A program made the position numbers and the translations under genes. This document shows positions 17,766-23,938 of a DNA stretch of 34,807 nt, one piece after another; position 1 is the stretch's first letter; each line of letters starts with the position of its first letter. The notes under the pieces are model-generated. The model ran no database searches. It was given only the letters and a program-made list of their open reading frames with translations, and was not told the origin of the DNA. This DNA is from Roseburia sp. (GTDB taxonomy: Bacteria > Bacillota > Clostridia > Lachnospirales > Lachnospiraceae): assembly GCA_003483745.1 (NCBI GenBank), contig DMYD01000010.1, positions 109,519 to 144,325 of the forward strand. The letters run 5' to 3'.

Positions 17766-18530
17766 TTAATCGGAAATCAATATCTGTCTCACTTTTAACA
17801 GGTCCATCTGCATCAGCACATGATCTGCATCCGGTCTCTGACTGATATCAGGTGAAATATTCGAGTGAATATAAAATGTATGAAGTCCGACCTCTTTTGC
17901 CCCCCTGATGTCACTGACTGCATCATTTCCGATCATAATACTCTCCTCCGGTAAAATGTGATGTTTATCCAGTAAAAGATGAAAGAAACGTGGATCCGGT
18001 TTTTTCACTTTGCACGCGGATGACAGAAAGATATCATCAAAATAAGGCTCTAACCCCAAAAGATTCAGTTCATATGCAGTGAAAATACGCTGTGCATTCG
18101 AAAGCAGATATACTTTTTTTCCTCTTTCACGCAATGCCGCAAGAAGCTCCTTCGCCCCGTCATAAAGTCTGATATATTCTGTGGAAAGGATCCGGAAAAA
18201 CTGACCTGCATGAACGGCAAGTTCCATATCCGCCTGTACCCCTTTTTCCTGAAACAAGGCAAAAAAAACCTCCTCAATCTCAATCTCCGGATGTGCCTCA
18301 TGTGCATCATCTTTTTTCAGAGCTGCATCCGTCCCCATCTTCTGCCGCAATGTTTCCTCTTTCTGTCCGGTAAGATGCGCATATGCATTTTTCAGTTCCT
18401 GCGCTGTATAAACTGCACCGTAATATCCGTAAAACTGCGCAAGTTTTTCCCATAACTCCGGTTTTTCCTCATCCGTGTGAATATCCACTAAAGTTCCATA
18501 TAAGTCAAATATATAATTTTCGTATTTCAT
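17766..18530 (-). CDS. HAD-superfamily hydrolase (YjjG/phosphoglycolate-phosphatase type)
   Basis: The 254-residue product carries all HAD motifs: FDLYGTLVD (motif I), LLSNAQ (motif II), KKPDPRFF (motif III lysine) and MIGNDAVSDIRGAKEVG (motif IV). A helical cap lies between motifs I and II, as in subfamily I phosphatases acting on small phosphorylated metabolites or nucleotides. I chose the ATG at 18530, with AGGGAG seven bases upstream. The frame is open for another 32 codons upstream through a repeat-bearing cysteine-rich stretch; a start there has a weaker site. The substrate cannot be told from sequence. Confidence 0.88.
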   Translation of the reverse strand: MKYENYIFDLYGTLVDIHTDEEKPELWEKLAQFYGYYGAVYTAQELKNAYAHLTGQKEETLRQKMGTDAALKKDDAHEAHPEIEIEEVFFALFQEKGVQADMELAVHAGQFFRILSTEYIRLYDGAKELLAALRERGKKVYLLSNAQRIFTAYELNLLGLEPYFDDIFLSSACKVKKPDPRFFHLLLDKHHILPEESIMIGNDAVSDIRGAKEVGLHTFYIHSNISPDISQRPDADHVLMQMDLLKVRQILISD

Positions 18531-18541
18531 GTTAATTCTCC

Positions 18542-18616
18542 CTCTTCTGCACCAAAATCCTTTTTCACTTTTGCACAAAATTCTTATTTTTTCACACTGT
18601 TTTCCACTTTTGCACA
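18542..18616 (-). repeat. Three spaced copies of a TGTGCAAAAGTG-like element upstream of the HAD gene
   Basis: On the minus strand, TGTGCAAAAGTG occurs exactly at 18616-18605 and 18577-18566, and a degenerate copy (GGTGCAGAAGAG) lies at 18553-18542. The spacings are 39 and 24 bases, both multiples of three, and the frame of the HAD gene is open through them (encoding CKS, CKS, CRR). They may be regulatory repeats or a leader extension. Confidence 0.5.
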
Positions 18617-18740
18617 GCCTTGTCATGTTAATTTCTCTGCATTTTATAAAAAAATAACATGTTTATATGGGAAAATCAACCGGATGTGGCATAATCATTA
18701 CAATTTGCCCGTTTTTTTAATATATTCGCCCTGCACTTTT

Positions 18741-19475
18741 CTATCCTAAATTTTTTCTGAGGCACAACAGGATCTTTTTTTCCAGCCGGCTGACCTGCAC
18801 CTGTGTCATTCCAAGTTCTTTTGCCGTCTCGCTCTGCGTCCGGTTTTCAAAATAACGGCACCGGATAAGATTTTTTTCCCGCTCATCAAGCAATTCTAAC
18901 AGCTGTTCAATTACCATCCGGTTTAATACCGCTTCTTTTTCCGGTTCATCCATGCCGTTTTCTTCTTTTTCACACAGCTGGTCAACCATCAGAAGTTCAT
19001 CCCCGTCCTTCTCATAAACCGGCTGGTAGATTGATTCCACATCTCTTGCCGATTCCATTGCCATAATGATCTCACCACAGCTTAATCCTGTCCGCTCTGC
19101 AATTTCAAACAGTCCCGGTTCTCTTCCAAGTTCCCCCCACAGTTCTTCCTTGGCCCGTCCTGCCTTATAAGCATTTTCTTTTAATGTCCGGCTCACTTTT
19201 ACCATGCCGTCATCTCTTAAAAATCTGCGGATCTCTCCCATGATCACTGGAACAGCATAAGTGGAAAATGCAAGATTCAATGAAAGATCAAATTTATCCA
19301 CCGCTTTCATCAATCCAATGCACCCAATCTGAAATAATTCCTCCCTGTCGTGCCCCCGGTGTTCAAACCGGTTTACGATTGTATGTACCAGTCCAAGATT
19401 TCCTGCGATCAGCATATCCCTTGCACTTTTATCTCCCTCTTGTGCCTGCTGCATCAGTTCTTTAAACCGCTCCAT
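18741..19475 (-). CDS. sigF: RNA polymerase sigma factor, forespore-specific sigma-F
   Basis: The 244-residue product has sigma-70 regions 2 (LVHTIVNRFEHRGHDREELFQIG, RFLRDDG), 3 and 4, with a final helix-turn-helix (QSETAKELGMTQVQVSRLEKK). The size, the lack of region 1 and the position as last gene after spoIIAA and spoIIAB identify sigma-F. In known sporulators it is held by SpoIIAB and directs the first forespore genes. The ATG follows the spoIIAB stop after one base (TGATATG), so translation is coupled. No strong terminator was seen in the 18531-18740 gap. Confidence 0.95.
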   Translation of the reverse strand: MERFKELMQQAQEGDKSARDMLIAGNLGLVHTIVNRFEHRGHDREELFQIGCIGLMKAVDKFDLSLNLAFSTYAVPVIMGEIRRFLRDDGMVKVSRTLKENAYKAGRAKEELWGELGREPGLFEIAERTGLSCGEIIMAMESARDVESIYQPVYEKDGDELLMVDQLCEKEENGMDEPEKEAVLNRMVIEQLLELLDEREKNLIRCRYFENRTQSETAKELGMTQVQVSRLEKKILLCLRKNLG

Positions 19476-19476
19476 A

Positions 19477-19926
19477 TCAGACGCCCATCCCTGCGCCGAT
19501 CTTTTTTTTCATCGTAACGGTTGTTCCTTTTCCGGGTGCCGACTGTACCTCCACTTCATCCATAAACGCTTCCATAAAAGCAAAACCCATGCCGGAACGT
19601 TCCAGTTCCGGTCTGGTTGTAAAAAAAGGCTCCATGGCTTTTGGCACATCCGCAATTCCGTGACCATGATCCCTCACCGTGATCTCCGTGCAGTTTCCAC
19701 ACAATTTACAAAATACCTCCACTTTTTCCTCCGGGCTGTCATACCCATGAATAATTGCATTTGTCACTGCCTCTGAAACAGCTGTCTTAATGTCAGAAAT
19801 CTCATCTAATGTCGGATTTAATTCTGCCACAAACGCAGCCACCGCCATTCTTGCAAATCCTTCATTTACGGACCGTGCATCAAATTCCAGTTTCATTTCG
19901 TTTTCATTGATCTGATCTGCCTGCAT
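19477..19926 (-). CDS. spoIIAB: Anti-sigma-F factor / serine kinase SpoIIAB
   Basis: The 149-residue product has GHKL ATPase motifs: the N box (EAVTNAIIHGY), G1 (VRDHGHGI) and G2 (SGMGFAFME). It should bind sigma-F and phosphorylate SpoIIAA on serine. I chose the ATG at 19926 (start MQADQ) because GGAG lies seven bases upstream and the length then matches the family; the frame is open for 20 more codons through the preceding small ORF. It is coupled to sigF. Confidence 0.95.
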   Translation of the reverse strand: MQADQINENEMKLEFDARSVNEGFARMAVAAFVAELNPTLDEISDIKTAVSEAVTNAIIHGYDSPEEKVEVFCKLCGNCTEITVRDHGHGIADVPKAMEPFFTTRPELERSGMGFAFMEAFMDEVEVQSAPGKGTTVTMKKKIGAGMGV

Positions 19927-19928
19927 AT

Positions 19929-20114
19929 CTATTCTCCATTTCCTTTTCTTATTCTTAATTCTCTTACAAAATCCCGCATATTCCATCTTTTCTTACCGGC
20001 ATCTTCTGCCTGATTTGTTTCCACTGTTTGTGTAAATCCGCTGATTCCATCTTTTCCTTCCGGGTATTCCCTTCCTGGTCTGTTTTCCAATAAATTACAT
20101 GTCTCTATTTTCAT
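19929..20114 (-). CDS. Unrecognised 61-codon ORF between spoIIAA and spoIIAB
   Basis: The ORF begins with an ATG overlapping the spoIIAA stop (ATGA) and ends two bases before the spoIIAB start (TAG AT ATG), so it fills the gap exactly. The product is hydrophilic and charged (start MKIETCNLLENRPG, end ELRIRKGNGE), with one cysteine and no membrane segment or known motif. In the usual spoIIA operon spoIIAA and spoIIAB are adjacent. Translation coupled to spoIIAA is plausible. Alternatively the stretch is an untranslated spacer that happens to be open, and the spoIIAB ribosome-binding site lies inside its last codons. Confidence 0.5.
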   Translation of the reverse strand: MKIETCNLLENRPGREYPEGKDGISGFTQTVETNQAEDAGKKRWNMRDFVRELRIRKGNGE

Positions 20115-20422
20115 ACCGTATCCATCCGAATCAGCTTTTGCAGTCCTGACACCATAAAAATTTTCTTCACACGCTCGTTCATATTGACCGCTGTCACTTC
20201 ACCACCGGAAAATCCCATACTCTTACATCTCCCAATAATCACGCCGATCCCGGAACTGTCCATAAACTCTGTTTCACGAAAATCAAACACAAGCCGCCTG
20301 ACATGATATGCCCCGATCAGAAAATCTGCCTCCATCTTAAGCCTGCCAGCCTCATGATGATCGAGTTCCTTTGGCATCTGTACCGTCAGACACCCCTCTT
20401 TTAATTGATACTTTTCTTCCAT
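20111..20422 (-). CDS. spoIIAA: Anti-anti-sigma factor SpoIIAA
   Basis: The 103-residue product is a single STAS domain with the phosphorylatable serine in MDSSGIGVIIGR, near residue 57. In the dephosphorylated state it should release sigma-F from SpoIIAB. The ATG follows AGGAAGGGAG at normal spacing. It is the first gene of the sigma-F operon; a Spo0A box lies 46-52 bases upstream. Confidence 0.95.
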   Translation of the reverse strand: MEEKYQLKEGCLTVQMPKELDHHEAGRLKMEADFLIGAYHVRRLVFDFRETEFMDSSGIGVIIGRCKSMGFSGGEVTAVNMNERVKKIFMVSGLQKLIRMDTV

Positions 20423-20467
20423 AAATACTCCCTTCCTGTTATTTTTTATTTGGTTTAAGAGCCACCT

Positions 20468-20474
20468 TTCGACA
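20468..20474 (-). promoter_or_regulatory. Spo0A box upstream of the spoIIA operon
   Basis: The minus strand reads TGTCGAA, an exact match to the consensus Spo0A-binding heptamer, within TTTTTGTGTCGAAAGG. Spo0A control of the spoIIA operon is established in Bacillus and Clostridium. I could not place a convincing sigma-H or sigma-A pair around it. Confidence 0.65.
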
Positions 20475-20486
20475 CAAAAATCCTAT

Positions 20487-20520
20487 AAAAAAAACGCCTA
20501 ATATCACTTAGACGTCTTTT
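20487..20520 (-). terminator. Intrinsic terminator after the zinc-ribbon/TPR gene
   Basis: On the minus strand ACGTCTAA and TTAGGCGT pair around a six-base loop (one G-U pair) and are followed by T8. It lies 31 bases after the stop codon and insulates the spoIIA operon. Confidence 0.85.
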
Positions 20521-20550
20521 GTATCATCTTTATTCAGATATATTCTTATT

Positions 20551-21915
20551 TTATTCTTCAATATTGATATAGTTCTGTGCATTTGCTGCACGCTCTGTAC
20601 CCGGATAGAGTTCTACGATCTTCTGGTAATAAATCTTTGCTGTCTCAAGATCATTGTTCTTGCGGTATGCCTGTGCCAGATAATACAGTGCATATCCATC
20701 TTTGTAGGTTTCCTCCATATCCACAACTTTTTGTAAGCTCGTGGCAGCTTCCTCAAACTTCTGGCTGTTATAATCGCTGAATCCCTGATTATATAATGAT
20801 TCAAGATAATCTGCGTTGACCTGTGCATTGATCGTCTCATAAACACTCTTCGCACTGTCACTTAAATATTCCTCGTTGACATTGCCAAGTGCATTCCCTG
20901 CCGCCTCAATATTACCATCCGAATAAGATGCATAGGCAGAGAGCAACTGATCATATGTGCTGATCTTATTTTCAGAACCTTCTGCACTATCCTTGACCTC
21001 AGTGATCTGGCTCGTCAGATCATCAATCTGCTTCTGCAGTGTACTGATTTCCTGATTCTTTGATGAAACTGTGTTATTCGCATCAAGCACCTGCGCTTTT
21101 GCATCATTCTGAACCTGACGGCGCACACCCGGCACAACCAGAAATCCGGTAATTGCCGCACCGATTGCGATTCCTATGACCATATTAAGGATGGTTCCCA
21201 TCGCAGAATTATCTTTTAAATACTTTGGCTGGATGATCGTCTCATTGCCACTCTGATAGGAAATCTGTTCTTCTTTTGGTTTTTTCCCGGAGGTATTATC
21301 CTTTAATCCTGCATTCACTTCTTTCAGATAACGGAGTGTGATCGTATTATTTGCATCGATCTTTCCTGCATTGCGCAAAGACTTCTTGGCAAGATCATAC
21401 TTGCCCTCCTGAATGTAAAGCAGTGCTAAAAGCTGATGCCCGCTGACTAATTTCGGATTCAATGACAATACTTTTTTTAACTGGATAATTGCCAGATCGC
21501 GGCTGTCCTGTCTGCAGTATAATAATGCCTGATTGTATTTTTTGATGGTCTGATTGATCGTCTCAAGCCTTGACCTGTTATTCTGTATCTCATCCAGATA
21601 ACGGCTTGCAGCATTCTCCGAAGGCTGATAGTTCTTACTGATCACCCACTCCGTCAACGCCTCCACCACTTCGCCCATCTCAAAATAGATCAGCCCAAGC
21701 AGATTTCTCGCATCTATATTTAATTTATTGAATTTCAGGCTTGTTTTCAGGCTTTCAATCGCCCCTGAAAGATCACGTACCCCCGCCTTTTCCAGCGCAT
21801 CATTGTAATATTCATTGGATGCCATGACGATTTTTTTATATATTTTTACATTTACACCGCAATTAGGGCAGATATTTTCCCTTCCAAGCTTTGCTCCACA
21901 ATTATAGCACTTCAT
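20551..21915 (-). CDS. Zinc-ribbon, TPR and single-membrane-segment protein
   Basis: The 454-residue product starts with a zinc ribbon (CYNCGAKLGRENICPNCG), followed by TPR-like helical repeats to about residue 210. One membrane segment lies near 241-262 (MVIGIAIGAAITGFLVV), then a short coiled coil (QEISTLQKQIDDLTSQI), and more TPRs at the C-terminus (YALYYLAQAYRKNNDLETA). The N-terminal half is probably cytoplasmic and the C-terminal half outside. The ATG at 21915 with GAGGG is preferred to a GTG at 21927. TPRs suggest a scaffold for protein complexes, perhaps envelope or sporulation-linked; the function is unknown. A 47-codon gene lies 48 bases upstream in the same direction. Confidence 0.85.
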   Translation of the reverse strand: MKCYNCGAKLGRENICPNCGVNVKIYKKIVMASNEYYNDALEKAGVRDLSGAIESLKTSLKFNKLNIDARNLLGLIYFEMGEVVEALTEWVISKNYQPSENAASRYLDEIQNNRSRLETINQTIKKYNQALLYCRQDSRDLAIIQLKKVLSLNPKLVSGHQLLALLYIQEGKYDLAKKSLRNAGKIDANNTITLRYLKEVNAGLKDNTSGKKPKEEQISYQSGNETIIQPKYLKDNSAMGTILNMVIGIAIGAAITGFLVVPGVRRQVQNDAKAQVLDANNTVSSKNQEISTLQKQIDDLTSQITEVKDSAEGSENKISTYDQLLSAYASYSDGNIEAAGNALGNVNEEYLSDSAKSVYETINAQVNADYLESLYNQGFSDYNSQKFEEAATSLQKVVDMEETYKDGYALYYLAQAYRKNNDLETAKIYYQKIVELYPGTERAANAQNYINIEE

Positions 21916-21963
21916 TCTTTCCCTCACTTCATGAATTTACATTTGGCTTTTCCAAAAGATGTC

Positions 21964-22107
21964 TTACATATTATGCTTTAATTCCTGCATCATCTCTTTT
22001 AAAACGTCTGTCATATCTGTTAATTCATGATTATATATCGCTTGTTCTGCCTCTTCTACTTCTAAGCTCGGCTTAAAATTCTTTAACTCTTCTTCAAAAT
22101 TAATCAT
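21964..22107 (-). CDS. Small hypothetical protein, 47 residues
   Basis: The ORF starts at an ATG preceded by AAGGAAT and encodes an acidic, helical protein (start MINFEEELKNFKPSLEVEEA, end MMQELKHNM). It has no membrane segment or cysteine. It lies directly upstream of the zinc-ribbon/TPR gene and probably shares its transcript, so the two may work together. I do not recognise a named family. Confidence 0.65.
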   Translation of the reverse strand: MINFEEELKNFKPSLEVEEAEQAIYNHELTDMTDVLKEMMQELKHNM

Positions 22108-22194
22108 AATCGACCATTCCTTTTCTGCCAAATTTTATGGCAACATCTATTTTAATATTCTTCGCTCCGTCGCACAATTTCGGGGCAAAAAGAA

Positions 22195-22222
22195 TCACCA
22201 CTATATTATAATATAGTGGTGA
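22195..22222. terminator. Perfect 28-base palindrome, likely terminator of the FapA-type gene
   Basis: TCACCACTATATTA is followed immediately by its exact reverse complement. On the minus strand it is followed by TTCTTTTTG, so it can act as an intrinsic terminator about 60 bases after the FapA-type stop. The perfect symmetry without a loop also permits an operator role for the downstream 47-codon gene. Confidence 0.6.
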
Positions 22223-22284
22223 CAATAATCAAGTAAATTTATATTAAGTTTTTCGTAAAACTTCTGCCCTATTCGACATCCGTT

Positions 22285-23661
22285 TTAGGAGCATTCTCTC
22301 GTCTTGATCTTATCCTGCAGCTTGTAAAACTCCGCTGATTTTACATTGTTCTGTACAAGCAGCTTGGTATCCTCGATCTGGATCACCACTCCCGGATAAG
22401 TCTCCCGCAAAACGGTAACACATGCACCGCTCGCACTCTCGATCAGATTACGAATCTGTTTTGCCTCTTCTTTGCTGTTTGCTAACGTTGCAGTATCACG
22501 GATCTTGACACGGAGCAGTGTTACTCTCCTCGGATCATCTTTATAGCTGACTCCACGAGCTTTTTCGAGTTCTTCAAACTTTCGCAGTCCCTCATCGATC
22601 TGCACTAATCCCTGACTCAGCTCCTGAATCGTCTTCTCTAACTGTCTGAGCTTTGCATATTCCTCCGGACTTGCACCAGTCATAATAACGGTCTTCTTCT
22701 CGGCATCGTTCCCTAATGTCGTAACCTCGATTCCACGCACTCCATGTGTAAGTCCACCGATGATGCTTCCGCGTTTTCCATTCATGATGATCTTTCCAAA
22801 GCACTGTACCTGACAATCCATCAACACATCTGCACGAATATCGCCTGCACATTCAATACGGGTAAATTCAAAAAACTTTGCGGTAATACTGCCTTTTGTC
22901 TTTACTGATGCCTTATTTCCACCGAGCATTCCACTCCTTAAAATAATATCTTTCCCTGCCTCTAACGTGCATGCCTCGACGATTCCATCCACTGTGATCG
23001 TACCGCTTGCTTTTACTATAACGCCGCTTTCCACGCTTCCGTGGATCACAACATCACCATGAAAATCAATGTTGCCACTGGAAAGATCTGCATTGCCGGA
23101 CAATTCATGTACCGGAAGGATCACAACCCTGTCATTCTGTGTCTCGATCTTACCACTCATCAGCGCAACATAGGTATTATCATCCCTGCGTTCAAATCCT
23201 TTTCCTTTCAGTGGAAGCTGTTCTCTTCCCCGCTTTGCAGGTATCGGCTTTCCAGTGACTGTCTTGCCGTCTGTTCCCTCCACACAAGGATGGTACTCCG
23301 CGATCACCTGATCCTGCACCACAGACTCTATCGACTTTACAGACCAGTAATCCACGGTTCCATCCGGTTTCATCAACGGTTTTTTATCAAAGTTGCAGTT
23401 AAAATTATAATCATAATAACCGTCTTTTCCATCTACCGCCTCTGTGCCCCGTGCTATTAATGTCTCCAGTCCATATTTTTTTTCATCAGCCAGCTCTTTC
23501 AACGCTGATTCATCTATTCCATACTTGACACCTCTCTCATCCAGTGCTTTCTGCAATGATTCAACTGTATATTCTCCCCCATCGTCCGGCGTTACAAGCA
23601 TAATATAAGCTTCCATGCCATCCGCCGTGATCTGTACGATTGGCTTTTCTTCTGTTACCAT
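22285..23661 (-). CDS. FapA (DUF342) family protein
   Basis: The 458-residue product matches the FapA/DUF342 layout: an N-terminal region, a central beta-helix with repeated G-(x)-I/V turns (HGDVVIHGSVESGVIVKASG, then GTITVDGIVEACTLEAGKDI), and a C-terminal coiled coil. The family is named for flagellar assembly but has no defined biochemical activity; polymerisation through the beta-helix is suspected. I chose the ATG at 23661 with GGGGAG seven bases upstream; a TTG at 23676 is the alternative. It has its own promoter and a palindromic terminator, so it is monocistronic. Confidence 0.88.
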   Translation of the reverse strand: MVTEEKPIVQITADGMEAYIMLVTPDDGGEYTVESLQKALDERGVKYGIDESALKELADEKKYGLETLIARGTEAVDGKDGYYDYNFNCNFDKKPLMKPDGTVDYWSVKSIESVVQDQVIAEYHPCVEGTDGKTVTGKPIPAKRGREQLPLKGKGFERRDDNTYVALMSGKIETQNDRVVILPVHELSGNADLSSGNIDFHGDVVIHGSVESGVIVKASGTITVDGIVEACTLEAGKDIILRSGMLGGNKASVKTKGSITAKFFEFTRIECAGDIRADVLMDCQVQCFGKIIMNGKRGSIIGGLTHGVRGIEVTTLGNDAEKKTVIMTGASPEEYAKLRQLEKTIQELSQGLVQIDEGLRKFEELEKARGVSYKDDPRRVTLLRVKIRDTATLANSKEEAKQIRNLIESASGACVTVLRETYPGVVIQIEDTKLLVQNNVKSAEFYKLQDKIKTRECS

Positions 23662-23726
23662 AGGCGTGCTCCCCAATTCTTTCTCATGTATGTATATATA
23701 GTAACGTAGAACATTCCTTATCTTAT

Positions 23727-23755
23727 ATAATACTAGTACTTTTATGCTTTTTCAA
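23727..23755 (-). promoter_or_regulatory. Sigma-A promoter of the FapA-type gene
   Basis: On the minus strand TTGAAA (23755-23750) and TATTAT (23732-23727) are separated by 17 bases. The leader to the ATG is about 60 bases. Confidence 0.65.
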
Positions 23756-23799
23756 GTAAATTCTTTAACAAAATGTTTGTTTTTTGGTGCTATTTTACT

Positions 23800-23875
23800 A
23801 AAAAGAGCTATGACAGGCAGGCTCCTTTCCGGCTTGCCGGTAAGGATGAAACCTTCATGCATAGCTCCTTTTTAC
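23800..23875. terminator. Branched, bidirectional terminator-like structure after valS
   Basis: GAGCTATG (23805-23812) pairs with CATAGCTC (23860-23867), flanked by A-runs and T-runs on both strands. Inside it, TCCTT-T-CCGGC-TT-GCCGG-T-AAGGA (23823-23846) forms a strong second hairpin, and ATGAA/TTCAT (23846-23858) a competing third. It lies about 65 bases after the valS stop. A plain terminator would not need the inner hairpins. Confidence 0.65.
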
Positions 23876-23938
23876 TTATATCATGTACAAAATCAGCACA
23901 TGATCCAATTCGCCATTCTTGCGCTCATTATCTTGCAA

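Noticed and set aside
20423..20486. Sigma-H promoter for spoIIAA
   Set aside because: An AGGATTT motif is present, but no GAAT-type -10 lies at the proper distance, so the promoter class is left open.
23800..23875. Known riboswitch (c-di-GMP, THF, fluoride or guanidine classes)
   Set aside because: I could not match the conserved core of any of these classes, and the element follows valS rather than leading a typical target gene.
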